64,000 nucleotides of DNA from assembly GCA_946406115.1 (NCBI GenBank), contig OX291542.1, positions 26,361,321-26,425,320 on the forward strand, given 5' to 3'. A model generated the notes under the pieces. That model saw nothing but the letters and a program-made list of their open reading frames with translations, had not been told where the DNA came from and made no database searches. Shown here piece by piece: positions 19,851 to 31,875 of the stretch (positions within the stretch are counted from its first letter, which is position 1; every line of letters begins with the position of its first letter). The translations under genes were made by a program, and so were the position numbers. The DNA comes from Apoda limacodes (lineage: Eukaryota; Arthropoda; Insecta; Lepidoptera; Limacodidae).

Positions 19851-22333
19851 GGAAAATAGCAAATGATTTAAGATTACAACAAAACTGTCGTACATAGACG
19901 GAGTTATGCAGTTCCTAATGATACAAAAAAAAACTAGGCATTTCTCTTATGCATCCCATTCCTGTGATAAATAATAATTTTATCTAAGAATACTTTGTTT
20001 TGAGGATATTTGTTCAAATATGCGGCAGACTTTTATATTAATGTTTATTTTTTTTTACTGTGCATTTAAAATTAAGTCTTTGAAAAAATTATAAAGATAC
20101 CTCAATAAAAGTGTGTCCACTGGGCAGGAAGATTAATAATAAATCACAAAAACCATGCTTAAAGAAGTGGAATTTATTTATTTAATCTTTCTGCACAGAC
20201 ATGTGTACAATGGCAAGCTTAATGCCACATTGGCTTAGATATTGTAAATATACAATGAAAATCTCTAAATATTCTTACTATACTTAATGTAGCACTAGTC
20301 ATGTTAACTTGTAACCCTAGAAAAAAATCTGATTATGACATGACTGCTTTAGTGAATCTTAGACAAATTTAGAGAAAAATGTTTAACAGTGGGATGGGTT
20401 CTTAGTTAGTAAGGTTCTTTTAAATGATTCATTTTAAGCTTCAGAAAATCATTAAAAATGGATGGTTTCACAATTCCTCTTCACAAGGTGGGTTTTAATA
20501 GCAATAAATTGAAACAGGGCTAGCCACACACAGCTGTCACATCTCAGTCCCATCTTCAGTCTCTCAATCACTCAAGTTTTTTTGGGATCTACTTCTTTGC
20601 TTTTCCACTTTATCTATAACTTAAGGTTATTTTTAATAATTTTGATTTTGTAAAGCAAGCCATTGCACTCTGAAAGACTGATAGCTGACTTAACTATATT
20701 AAACAACTGAAGTAGGTATGTAAAAAGTCAACAGATGAAGGACATTATTGACAGATCTGAGACTGACCAGAACAATTTCGGAACTATGATGCTACTGATG
20801 AAATAGTAGATATTAATATATGTTTTATAATTCTGTTTATTTTAACAGTTCAAAAGTGTTTTTAGAAACCAACTTGAATGTTTGATTTCATTTGAAACTG
20901 TTTAAAGTTAGGTACGTGTGTACAAAAATGTGAGCTGAGAAAAAATTACTTTTCCTTGAGCCTCCTTTAAATTACTCTGATCTACAGTGGGTACATTTTT
21001 AGTGCATCGCAGCATATAGTTTATGCAAAAAAAATTTTTGTTCAAATAAAATAATATCAATGGCATCACTATGGTTTAGAAAGCAGTTATGGTCCCTGGG
21101 AAACAAAAGAGAAAAGCTGCATGGGTGCTGGGGTTTATAGTGTAAGATGTTGCATGTTACAGCTTGCATGCATTTAGCTTCAATTGATTCCCAAATTCAA
21201 AAATTTTGTGGAAGACCACCAATGTCACGCAACAAAATCATGTTGATTAATTTTTGTATATTATAACTATTTTTAAACTCAAATTTAAACATTTCCACCT
21301 AGTGTAGTTGTATTATTTACTAATAAAAAAGTTTTATAGGTACAAGCGTCAATCTCCCAGTCATAAATTTTTGGTATGTAGATCTTCATAGAAAAAAGTA
21401 TGGGCACTACTGTAGTAGAGCATCCCAATAAGTAAAATTAAATAAGAAAATTTGGCAGCTAGCCATAGTTCCTTGTAAACTAGTTTCTGGTTGTAGTCAG
21501 GTAGCAACAAGCTGTTAAATTGTATTTTATGGATAGTTCATGAGCCAAGCAAAGCAACCCAGAGTGTGAATGGCCAGTTTCAGAATTAAAACACATCTAT
21601 TAACTTGGTACTTAAGGGCATAAGTATTGATATCACAAAAATGTTTAAATCTTATTTAGGATGAGCTTTTAAATTAACAAAGTAATTAAGACACAATTAG
21701 TTTTAAAAAATATGCATCACAGTCAAAGTAAGTAAAATAACTGCCTTTAACAAAGATAATTTAAGATTGCTAAATGATTGAAATTGAGACTGTTTTCATT
21801 GATCAGCCCTCTAGTTCAGTACTACCCACGATTTTTAAGAAATTAGGGTAAATTGGTTCGGGGAGTAGGGCCTACTCATAGCCTTAAAAAGAGGTTTCTG
21901 TTTTGGGCTATCAAGACAAAACATAAAATTTCCATAGTACATCTAAATAAAGGAAATTATCATTTAGTAACTAAGTACTACACCAAATTATTCTGGGTGA
22001 ACGTTTCTAAAACAGTTCTGAATCAACGAATAAACTTATAACATAAGAGGTAATGAAACCATACGCACCTTAAACAATAATTGGACAGATTTACTTAATA
22101 AGATTTACTTGGAACCACACTGATATAATAAAGTCATGTATAAATCATCATTAAATGTTATACCGTTCAGTCACACATATAATAAGCAACGAAACAAATT
22201 AAAAACAATATCCAATAACAATAAATAATGACAGAATAATGCAAATGGCAGCCAAAAACAAGGTTTCCGTTTTCAATTTTAGTACTACCCCAAATTTTTT
22301 TAATCACCCTAAAGAGCGTTTGTCTTGAGATCT
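19851..22333. other. Stretch without a recognised gene
   Basis: No supported exon. 20165-20290 (TTTATTTATTTAATCTTTCTGCACAG..., GGCAAGCTTAATGCCA) has the texture of a common moth repeat. A few short open frames (for example 21853-22041) lack splice signals and similarity. The composite transposon begins at the right edge. Confidence 0.4.
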
Positions 22334-22780
22334 TACGATGTTTTTGTAGACCATTGCGATTGTATTGCGTGCAAATGAACGCAATGAAAGCAATAAGTGT
22401 TTTCGTAGCTTATTGTACGGTGGCAAAAAAAACAGGTTATTGCGTTGTTTGCTTTCAATAATTTTTTTTTTACTATTGACAGCTGTCGTATTTGTTTCCT
22501 CTATGACAGCTGTCAGCTATTAGTTCAAAGTTGTGTGTCGTGAAAAACACAAATTGCTTGCTTGTTTAACAGATTTCTGATTGTTTTGCAAAAGATAAAG
22601 TAATGGATAAAAAGCAAGGTCTTTGAAAAAATAATTATTATGAATAAACGGATACAATTTATACAATATCTTTAACGTTAGAAAACAGGAGCGTGCATTT
22701 CGTGGTAACAACGTAAATAATTATTTTTTTGTGTATTTTCTTGTGATAAGCACCTAATTGCTTTGTCATATATGTACTAG

Positions 22781-23341
22781 GGCTACGTTCCAATTCACTG
22801 CCGAGTGACAATCGCCCGCTATAGTTAATTTCCCACCCGTTCCAAATTGCAACAAAGACGTTAAAAAAGAGGTTTTTGGACGCCCGGGGTTGGATTTTTT
22901 CCGACTGTCAAGTTGAATTCCTTAAACTGACATAGAAAGGTTGAAATTCACTCTTGTCAGTGTGAAAATTAACTGTCAATACCGGGCGATAATTACTCGG
23001 TGGGTTTTGGGACATAGCCTAGGTGCGTTCCAAATCGCAACGAGGAAGTTAAAAAAGTGGTTTTGGGACGCCCGGGGTAGAGTAATTTTTCAACTGTCAA
23101 GTTGAATTCTTTACACTGCGATAGAAAAGGTTAGAAATCACTCCTGCCAGTTTGAAAATTAACTGTCAAACGCTTGTTCCAGAACGGTTGATTTTTCAAC
23201 CTTACCGGGCGATAATTACTCAGCGTGATTTGGAACATAGCCCTAGTGTAAATAATTCAACTTGACAGATAGAAAGTTACCCTGAGCCGGGCGTTCCATA
23301 ACTACTTTTTCAACTGACACATTGCGTTTTGGAACGTAGCC
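22781..23341. repeat. Stacked GGCTACGTTCCAA TIR elements (copy 1)
   Basis: The block begins TAG|GGCTACGTTCCAA and ends TTTTGGAACGTAGCC|TAG, so 13-bp inverted ends and a TAG duplication bound 561 bp. Internal ends (GGGACATAGCCTAG|GTGCGTTCCAAATCG near 23010 and TTTGGAACATAGCCCTAG near 23230) show it is two or three related MITEs fused end to end. The matching block in copy 2 is 33943-34505. Confidence 0.65.
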
Positions 23342-23839
23342 TAGTAAAAAATAACTGGACGAAATTGCAAAATTAGTAAGAGCTGCTAATAAGAACATGT
23401 GAAAGTCAAACTACGGTTGAATCTTCTATAGAAGGTAGGTGCATCACTATGACCATGTAAGTTGTCAGGTTTTATTCCTCATAAAGTCTTCAAGGCTTCT
23501 GTACACCTGGTGCATCAAGAACACTATAGACCCTTATTTGTGGGGAATATGTTTAACAAATAAATAAGCTATGGAAACAAAAAATATAGATACAGTATTC
23601 TTATTTGTATTGAATGATGAGGGATATATTCTGGGACTGTTATAAGAAAACAAATTACTCAATGTAATGTTACCTACTCAACAATTGCTTCTTAGTGTTT
23701 CAAGTGTCCTTAGGCAATTATAACTGCTCAAAATCATGCAGACAGTATGCTTGTTTGCTTATTTATGTGTGCCAATCATTTGGGGATGGAGTTTACTGAA
23801 GGCCTCAGTGACACATGTAACCTATTAAGTTAATATTGA

Positions 23840-24330
23840 GGTTGTCCTTGCCTGGGTCCCAGGCCACAGTAGAATAGAAGGCAATGAGAATGCTGACCAC
23901 TGGGCTAAAGAAGCAGTTCAGTCAGATATACAAAACTTCAATAAACTTTTCTCTTCAGACTTTCTCAGTTCAGCTAAAAGGCCAATGACAGTAGATTGGA
24001 GTCATGTATGGAAACAGTCTTCATCCATTAAGGGCCGTTATCATGGCCAAATACAACCTGTTATCCCTGCAAAACCTTGGTTCTTTCAATTTCGATATTG
24101 TGACAAATTAGTTACGTCGACCATATGCCGTCCCAGACTGCGACATGCATGTACTCCAGTATTTTTAGTTAAAATAAGAGTTAGGGACCACTCTATTTGT
24201 GAGTGTGGCTGCCCCAAATACCCTATATACTATATGACATCCTCCACCCTAAAATTCCTCGCTCCGTCAACATGCAGTGTCTTCTATCCTTGGTTAATAC
24301 CCCCTTCATTAAATGTTTAACAAAATTTAT
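23840..24330 (+). pseudogene. LINE RNase H plus C-terminal zinc-knuckle fragment (copy 1)
   Basis: The frame opens IEVVLAWVPGHSRIEGNENA (the WVPGH-x-x-x-x-GNE-x-AD signature of the RNase H C-terminal part). It continues through RPMTVDWSHVWKQSS and RLRHACTPVFLVKIRVRDHS to CECG. It then lacks 36 bp (GIDEGTVDYIFF in copy 2) before CPKYP. It derives from an RNase H-bearing non-LTR element (I/Jockey-like groups), distinct from the LINE at 15.9 kb. Confidence 0.75.
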
Positions 24331-25826
24331 CAAAACTTTTAATATTAAAATATAACTCTTTTGCTGCATATAATCCTCTCTCACACTTGTTTGTTTGTTT
24401 TATATGTTGTGATGCCCTTTTTTGTTTTAGGTAAAACAAACCAAAATTTTCCAACTTAGAGGCCTTCGTTTTTTATATTATATTAAATTTTTCAACACAT
24501 GTTTCATCATGGATACTGGCGAAATGGTTTGGCTTAGACCGAAATGAAAGCAATTCTTCAAACAATTAATTGTTTTGACTGTAACTAGTAAATAAATATA
24601 ACACTCATCAATCCACTATTGTTACTTTTGTATTTACAAATAAATAAAAAATTAGTTGGAAATACACAAAGTCCAATCTTTCAATCTGTGAATACTATAA
24701 AATACTAGAACCGTAAATAAGGAGCTTTAACTTTTTTAATTCTAGATGTTGCATGAAATTTTATTCTTTCTCTTACATTTCTGCTGGGATATTGCTGTTG
24801 AAAACTTTTCCTAGTTGTGATTCAATAATGAGAATAAATAAAATATCGAAAAAATCCTTAGTTTCTTGGTTATTAATAGTTATTTGTGTAACATGTAGAT
24901 AAAATTTACTGAGTATACAATATCTTCCTGGCTCATCTTGTTGTTTATATTACTTATACTTCTTTACATTAATACCTATATTATGACTCAAATTTTTCTT
25001 ATTATGCTATTTAGGCATTAAATTTACAAGCATAGAATGATTTTTAGATAAACATATATTTAAGTCAGGAATTAAACCTGCGAACCTATTTATAGGTTCA
25101 CAGCAATAGCGTCTCCATTTGTACGTCTTTTAGTGTAAGTTTTACTATGTTAATTAAGTTTTATTTAGTGCAGGTTCGAGTTGTGGCCTGAGATCTAATC
25201 TGCTGACTATGTCTTTGCTTTAAAAATTCTTACTTCTTTTTTCAAGACATTCTGCTAAAGTGATTAACTGGTTTTGTATTGTAATTAAATACATATATTT
25301 GTGTCAATTACAGTCACTTTTGTGGCTCTGAGGTCTGAAAACTCACAACTTATTTAGTGCAATAGCAAAACTACTGATTCCTGTGATATACAACCCAAGA
25401 TCTACACCATTTGCTAAACAAAGGGCAACCTTTGGACAGTTATCTGTAGAAAATGTATTACATATATGCTATAAGTATATTACTATACATATTTTAGTTA
25501 TATATTTTAAGTAAAAGTCTTTTATTTTTGTAAGAGTTTATTATATTAGTTAAAAAAATTAAATATTTATCTTATCTCATTAAACTTGGAAAATTAGTTG
25601 GAGATGGAGAAAGATATGAACTACCATCTTGTTATACTTGTAGACATACTGGTCATCCCAGTTGAGAGCTGCCAATAATAGCTTTTTCTATAGGTACACT
25701 ATTAAGTGTACTTCGAAAGTAGCTTGGGTCAGACAATAACCATGGTGGCTCCATGGCTCTGTTGCTAGTAGTAGCTACCTACGGAACCGAGAAGTACAGG
25801 CTTGATCCCGCACATGACAAACATTT
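24331..25826. other. Interior of composite copy 1, no gene
   Basis: AT-rich, closely matching 36357-37936 of copy 2. At 25742-25826 a tRNA-like stretch (TGGCTCCATGG..., GGCTTGATCCCG) resembles a degraded SINE head. No coding content is supported. Confidence 0.4.
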
Positions 25827-26490
25827 GTTTCTCAACAAAGTTGCTTCTCGGTAGTAAAGCATTACGAACCTTCCAATCTTCTCCTCTTATATTTTGTTCC
25901 TTTACTACACACATTGTAACTAGTACAATCGAAGTTTTATTGGAGTTGCTTGAGTGTGTCATGCTCTCTCAAAGTGTCTCTGCGGTGGTGGCGTGTGTGT
26001 TGGGTCGTTACGTTCCCTAAAACATGGTTGAGCGAAGCGATGGCTGATTCATGTGTCATACTTGTGAACGGGTGCCGCCTGTGGAGGCTGGTCTGCTCTT
26101 GCAAACTTCTTTGTATTCTTAGTATTTAGTCTTACTTTTTTGTTTTGTTTATTAATACTGTAAGACATTGATTATTCCTTAGTGATGAATACATAAACTG
26201 TCTTTTGTATATATTAGATACTTTTTTATGTTGTGCTTGTGCTTCATATTTCATGTTTTTTTATGTTTGTAATGGAAAGTGTCCTTTTATGATAGGGAGG
26301 GCATTTTCCAATATTTTAATTGGACGCTGTAAGAGAAAGGGAGAAAAGAAATGCCCTTGCTGAGTTTCTTGCCGGTTCTTCTCAGTACAAGGTCTCCCGC
26401 CCTGTAGACTTACGAACCGATGGCGTAGTGACATTCATAAGTGCTCAATTATTGTAGCCTAAACTGAATAAATTAAATTGAATTTGAATT
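25827..26490 (+). mobile_element. LINE 3' fragment inserted only in copy 1
   Basis: Copy 2 reads straight from ACAAACATTT to ATGTAATG (37928-37946), whereas copy 1 has about 660 bp here. The insert ends GAGTTTCTTGCCGGTTCTTCTC, then AATAAATTAAATTGAATTTGAATTT, a lepidopteran LINE 3' end. The upstream part has a short open frame ending VERSDG...VPPVEAGLL. It is 5'-truncated and non-coding. The insertion post-dates divergence of the two copies, or was lost from copy 2. Confidence 0.7.
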
Positions 26491-27353
26491 TATGTAATGA
26501 AAATTTGTGTTTATCTTGAGACTGTTTCCTATGTATAGACATATTTATTTACAAAAAAAGTAGGTTTATAATATACATATGTGTTAATATTTCTGTAATG
26601 TTTTGTCTGGTGTCAATAGTACAAGCTTTGCTTAGTTTGGGACCAGATGTTTTTTTCGTAAAGTCTAGAAAAAAATGTATAATATGAATGTAGTAGTACC
26701 AATAAAAATATACCTTGGTGAATCATGTTTCAAAAAAAATATTTACAATATGATATTTTTTAGTTATTCTGGCTTACCACTTTGTAGTTATTAATACTAT
26801 ACCACTAAGGGAACTCATTGTGATGCTTACTGTTACAATTTACCATTTCAAGCAAAGTGCAGAGCAAATGCACAACAAGGATCATCTACATTTTGCAAGT
26901 TGTCCAAGTAATTTATTTGGCATAGGCATGCAACACAAATGAACTCATTGATAAAACATCAGTTCACTGGTTAAATTCAAGCAGAACAGGGGCAAAGATG
27001 TGAAAGAAGAGTCTAGACAATATGCTATTCTAAATCCTTTATTTATCAATGTTTCAGGTGAAGTGCAGAACAAATTCCAGACTGCAACTCAACTGGGATC
27101 AGCGTCACTATGTAAGTTAATAACATTTAACATTATGTCTTATTTAATGAATATGCATTCACAAATGGGCTATCTTACTGTTCAATCTCCAATCTCAAAT
27201 TAACTGTTTTAGCTCAAATACAGAACAGAGGCAAGTTCTTTAATGCCAAGAGAAGTAATTAGAGACAACAAGCTTGTTTGCCAACTAAGTATATGTGGTA
27301 ATATATGGGGTAACTCCCGACACTTCATTTTAATTTCACTTTCATTTTAGAAT
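26491..27353. other. Interior of composite copy 1 with exon-like cassettes
   Basis: 27056-27112 is a 57-nt segment bounded by GTTTCAG| and |GTAAGT (GTGAAGTGCAGAACAAATTC...). A diverged partner lies at 28189-28243 with the donor changed to ATAAGT, and a weaker relative at 26848-26880. They look like a duplicated exon with its flanking intron. Confidence 0.45.
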
Positions 27354-27956
27354 AGAATAAAGTACTTCACGTCGGGGCAAAGGTCGTTACTTTACAAGTC
27401 GCAAGTTCGGCCCCATATGGAGTACTGCTGCCATCTCTGGGCAGGTGCACCCGGATACCAGCTTGGCCCTTTTGACTCCGTTCAACGATGGGCTGTGAGA
27501 ATTGTCGCCGATTCCAAACTCACTTGCGGTATCGAGCCCTGAAGTCTGAGGAGAGACTTTGCCTCACTGTGTGTGTTCTTCCGCTTGCACAATGGGTTGT
27601 GTTCTCAGGAATTGTTCGAAATGATGCCCACGGCTACTTTCTACCATCGCACCGCTCGCCATTGGCAGGGAATTCATTCTCACACTTTAGAACCTAAATG
27701 GTCGCGTGCAGTGCGGTTTCAGAGAAACTTCCTCCCACAAACGCTTAAGTTGTGGAATAAGCTCCCTGCCAAGGTTTTCTGCAAGGACTACAGTATGGAG
27801 TTCTTCAAGAAAGAAGTTATTAGATTTCTGAAGGGTCAGCAACGCGCAAGTGATACCCCTGGTGTTGCAAGCGTCAATAGGCTACGGTGACCGCTTACCA
27901 TCAGGCGGACCGTAAGCTTGTTTGCCACCTTAGTGGTATAAAAAAAAAAAAAAAAA
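27354..27956 (+). mobile_element. 5'-truncated Jockey-type LINE inserted in copy 1
   Basis: AGAAT flanks both ends (27349-27353 and 27957-27961), and copy 2 has an empty site (38836-38858). The coding remnant in two frames reads YKSQVRPHMEYCCHLWAGAP, then CVFFRLHNGLCSQELFEM, WSRAVRFQRNFLPQTLKLWN, and ends ASDTPGVASVNRLR at 27890: the C-terminal region downstream of the RT. A ~18-nt A tail follows. Related tails are at 1960-2425, 56150-56525 and 58618-58900 (minus). Confidence 0.85.
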
Positions 27957-28299
27957 AGAATCAAATAAATCAATCATATAATATATATAACCTTTTTATG
28001 CAACAAAATCAAATAGTATTATTAAGATTACACACCACTGAATGTAATTACAATGTAAGTATTTGAAATTATTGACTAGTCGTCAAGAGTCGGCCCCTTG
28101 TTTTGATCATTACTATATTCACAGATTTAGCAATTTTATATAGAAATAGCAACTGAGCTGTTCTAAGTCCTTAACTTGTCACTGTTTCAGGTGAAGTGCA
28201 GAGCAAACCCAGTCTGCAACTCAACTGGCATCATCGTCATCATATAAGTTAATAACATTTAACATCGTGTGAGTGTACTATATATGCCCATATCCAACT

Positions 28300-28578
28300 T
28301 AATATTATAAATGCGAAAGTTCGGATGTTTGTTACTTAATCATGCTTTAACCACTGGACAGATCTGGATGAAACGTGGCACACATGTATGTAGGATAGGT
28401 CCTGGAATCGGACATGGTTACTTTTTATTACGAAAAATTCAAAAGTTTCTGCAGGAATAACTATAACCGAGCTTAAACGAACTATAGCTGTAGCTTGCTG
28501 TAGCAAACTTCATTAGTATAAAAGATTGCTACGGCGATAACCGAATTAAGGACGGGTGGAGCCGCTGGCAAAATCTAG
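28300..28578 (+). mobile_element. Helitron-like non-autonomous element (copy 1)
   Basis: It starts near AATATTATAAATGCGAAAGT and ends GAGCCGCTGGCAAAATCTAG|T, with the CTAG 3' end of lepidopteran Helitrons. Its interior (CACTGGACAGATCTGGATGAA..., CGATAACCG) recurs at 39222-39482, and in diverged form at 9205-9395, 54711-54860 and 56535-56610. The 5' TC end is not clear. Confidence 0.5.
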
Positions 28579-28759
28579 TTTATAATAATTAGTAGATTCT
28601 TATGTTTACTTTTAATGTTCAAAATGTTTCGATTATCAACTACCATTGCTGTTTTAGATGATCTCAATACTGACATTTAACTTTTTTCCAGCGCAATTTA
28701 TCCAGTTCTTGGGAGGCCTCTGAATAACCAGCTGGCCACTCGCGTAATTAACCTTTTTA

Positions 28760-29165
28760 GGGTTCCGTACCCAAAAAACTGGAACCCTTATATTTTCTCA
28801 GGAACGCGTGGAGGTATCAAGCTAAAATTTATATTAAATACTCAGGTCTCCTGTCCCTTGGAGCTGTGAAAAAATCAAACTTCTGAGCCAATACAATCAA
28901 AAGATACAGCCGTTTATGCCGCAAATTTTCGAAACTCGCAAGGGAATCAAAACCTACAGAGTACTTCCCGTGAACTCAGAATCTTGAAATTTGGTACGAA
29001 GCAACGTCTTGTAGCACAGATAATGGAAAAATTGCCATAAATTTTTAGTTACATCATATAATAAAAATATTTTTAATAATATACAACATATAACGTCCAA
29101 TAATATACAACGTAAGTTTGCATGGAATCCTCGGTGCGCGAGCCAGACTGGCACTTAGCCGGTTT
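28760..29165. repeat. GGGTTCCGTACC dispersed repeat (copy 1)
   Basis: It begins AGGGTTCCGTACCC, passes GGAACCCTTA, and ends with the recurrent TCGGTGCGCGAGCCAGACTGG/CACTT-GCCGG block. The equivalent block in copy 2 is at 39673-40055. A solitary relative lies at 60786-61083. It is non-coding. Confidence 0.6.
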
Positions 29166-29644
29166 CTTTTTAAAAAGGATTCCTGATTTCTGCCTTATGA
29201 GGGTGATATTGGCCAGAAAGCTAATTTCTATATTACTAACGATGTGCATGTAAATGTATTAAAAATCATTACATAATGACATATACATTACTATGAGATG
29301 ATTTTGTTATACGTTTCTTAAGTAATTTATGCCATAATGATGCCTTAATACTTTTAATTATTTTGTATGGAATCCATTTTGTAGTTACCTTTTTATGACT
29401 TTTTGGTACATCTTATAGTCAATGCACTAGGTTACAACCAATTCTAATTATTTAATCGGTCCTTCTGTCACCAGACTGTATCTCATAAACCGTGATAGAC
29501 AGTTGAAATTTTCACAGAAGATGTATTTCTGTTGCCGCTATAACAACAAATACTAAAAACAGAATAAAATAAATATTGAAGAGGGCTCCCATACAACAAA
29601 CGTGATCATACAAATTACGAACACAAACAAAACAAAAAGTTTGT

Positions 29645-29696
29645 CGCTAAGCAGTCCCCCATCCAAGTACTGACCAATCCCGGCGTTGTTTAACTT
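29645..29696 (-). repeat. 5S rRNA fragment, minus strand
   Basis: In reverse complement it reads from AAGTTAAACAACGCCGGG to AGTACTTGGATGGGGGACTG. That corresponds to about residues 50-97 of 5S rRNA, the box A/IE/box C internal promoter. The ends of the mature 5S are absent, so it is not a gene. Confidence 0.7.
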
Positions 29697-29815
29697 GAGA
29701 TATTGTTTCCAACAAACAAATACGTTACTGTTTCTCTTAAAATGAGCTAGATGGCGCTGTAACGATATAATTTTAGACGGTAAATTACACATTGTTTTGT
29801 TGAAAACTTTATTCA

Positions 29816-29869
29816 AAGTTAAGCAACGTCGGGCTTGGTCAGTACTTGGATGGGTGACCACTTAGCGGC
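29816..29869 (+). repeat. 5S rRNA fragment, plus strand
   Basis: Matches the internal promoter region of 5S rRNA: GTTAAGCAACGTCGGGC, then AGTACTTGGATGGGTGACC. It is inverted relative to 29645-29696, with a spacer of about 120 bp carrying AGATGGCGCTGT. Confidence 0.75.
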
Positions 29870-29988
29870 CCACTTTTTGTTTTTGTTTGTGTTCGTAAAT
29901 TACGTTACTGTTTCTCTTAATATGAGCTAGATGGCGCTGTCACGGTATAATTTTAGTCGGCAAAATGACACATTGTTTTGTTGTTTAA

Positions 29989-30044
29989 AAGTTAAGCAAC
30001 GTCGGGCTTGGTCAGTACTTGGATGGGTTCGCGCTTAGCGGCAC
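29989..30044 (+). repeat. 5S rRNA fragment, plus strand, second copy
   Basis: Same segment as 29816-29869, 173 bp downstream, with the box C end altered to GGATGGGTTCGCGC. Confidence 0.72.
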
Positions 30045-30868
30045 ACTTTTTATTTTGTTTGTGTTCGTAAATTACGTAGATGGCGCTGTACTGGTAATTT
30101 AAAATAGTAATCACTTGGGCCCGTCTCACACTTGGCTGGTTTTTATTATTTGTTGTAATACTTTAGAGTTCATAATATTTACTGCAAATTTGAAGTTTGT
30201 ATGTATTATTGTTTTTACGATAGTGCATAAACAACGAAACTCTGTTTCTTGAATGGGGACCCCCCCTTAAATTTAACCTTTTTTAACTTTAAATTATTTG
30301 TTAGATAATTCACCATTATACCACATATTCTGTGAAAAATTCAGGCGTCTATTTCAGTCTAAAAGATAGAGCCTTTTAATGGTCGGACAGACGGACAGAC
30401 AGACAGCGCAGGCTTAGTAATAGGGCTCCGTTGGGACCGTCTGGGTACGGAACCCTAAAAACGGCCATTTTCTGCACCTTAAAGCTGAAGTCTTACTGTA
30501 TTGGTCATTAAATTTACGCCTTAAAAGTGTTAATTTCAGATAGTTTTTAACAATTACTATAAAAAAATTGAAATTATTTCCTTTTTATTTCATTACAGAA
30601 CATTTTTTATCGCACATTTTATTAGTCGGCAACGCACTTATTGCCTTAGTGGTTATTTATTTAAAAATAGTTATTTGACAAGGATATCCCCTAATATCCT
30701 CAATAGAAATTACACTGTACCTACATGAATTTATTTTGATTGGTAGGTAATCAGTTCGAAAAGTCAAAACGAAAGACTAGGCCTGGTCCCAATCGGTATA
30801 ATCAGATTCAAAAATGTTCTGTGTTTGTTTATGGGTATAATTTACTAGTGTTATTTTTATCTTTACAG

Positions 30869-31188
30869 AGGCTGAGACTCCGTAAAGTAGATGGATACAT
30901 GAATGCATAAAGGAAAAGAGAGAATTGACATTAGATTGGGTAAGCAGGGCAATAGGCAAATGGGCAAACGGGGTGAAAATGACACATAAAATAGTAAAAG
31001 ACCACAGTAGCAAATCCGGCAATGACCCTCGCACATGGATCTATATAAATTTTATGAATGAATTGTCGTCACGAAAACCATACATTTCACTACTTGCAAT
31101 AGAAACAACAACACCAAGCAATAGAACTACAGAACCTTTACAAACAATAAATGCAAATGTTAGGCTACCAGAAGAAAAAGAAAAATGA
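30869..31188 (+). pseudogene. Myb/SANT-like (trihelix) domain exon, copy 1, with a stop
   Basis: It follows the acceptor TTTTATCTTTACAG. The frame reads AETP, then a stop (TAA; TAT in copy 2), then SRWIHECIKEKRELTLDW and KIVKDHSSKSGNDPRTWIY, and ends LPEEKEK. The KIVKDH-x-x-KSGNDP-x-TW-x-Y block is the third helix of Myb/SANT-like DNA-binding domains. Such domains occur in host factors and in the second protein of PIF/Harbinger elements. The first helices would be in an upstream exon that was not found. Confidence 0.65.
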
Positions 31189-31875
31189 ATTAAGCGCTTT
31201 GCCAATTTAAATTAGTAGAAGAGTATAGAGAAAAACGCCATAAAGATTATTCTAACTTCAGCATTGACAACAATTGATTGACATTATGTTTTGTATTCAC
31301 TTCTTGTAGATAAAATTATAAATTAACCAGAATATATTGTTATTATTATTTAGTTATTTTGTTTTTGGTTTTTCTTCAGAAGGTACTTCATTGATGTTAT
31401 TGTTAATAGCAGTATTGATGGTTACATGTGTTTAAGTAATATAAGTATGTATCTAAGTTAGCTTTTGATTTTCTAAGCATTTATAAAGTATGTAAGAAAA
31501 TAAGCTTTTGATCGTTCAAACACTGTAATTGATTTATATATTTATATGTAGATTTGGGTTATTAAAAAACAAAAAAAAATATTGAAATCCAAAATAGCAA
31601 AATTGAGTGTTAGTCTTAAGTTTGATGGTGATGTCATTGATTCAGTGCGCTCATTGAATTGCAATTACAAAATATAAGTTTCAGGTCTAAGTTTAAATAT
31701 TTGAATTATTATTTTGCACTACTATAATGATTCTAAATTTAATCTGGTTAATATTATAAACATGAAAGTAAGTAATTTTTTTGTTTTATTCCTTATTACT
31801 CCCTATTCTGTAAAAATTCTTAATTGCAATTTGGCTAATGTAGACGGGTATCAATTCTTATTTTAGTGGTTTACT

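Larger units (their letters stand above)
29455..30470. repeat. GGGTTCCGTACC-type repeat containing 5S fragments (copy 1)
   Basis: The body (CAGACTGTATCTCATAAACC..., GTTGCCGCTATAACAACAAA) is interrupted by three 5S rRNA fragments and GATGGCGCTGT spacers, and closes with GGGTACGGAACCCT at about 30450-30463. Copy 2 has the same repeat expanded to about 1.95 kb (40325-42275). It resembles the widespread lepidopteran element bounded by GGGTTCCGTACC. Confidence 0.6.

Noticed and set aside
22520..22711. 63-residue minus-strand frame repeated almost identically at 33692-33883
   Set aside because: Its conservation is explained by duplication of the whole composite element. It lies in the subterminal non-coding part and matches no transposase block.
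30777..31034. 85-residue minus-strand frame (and 42582-42839) within both composite copies
   Set aside because: It is the antisense shadow of the Myb/SANT exon, whose plus-strand reading has a recognisable domain and an acceptor site.
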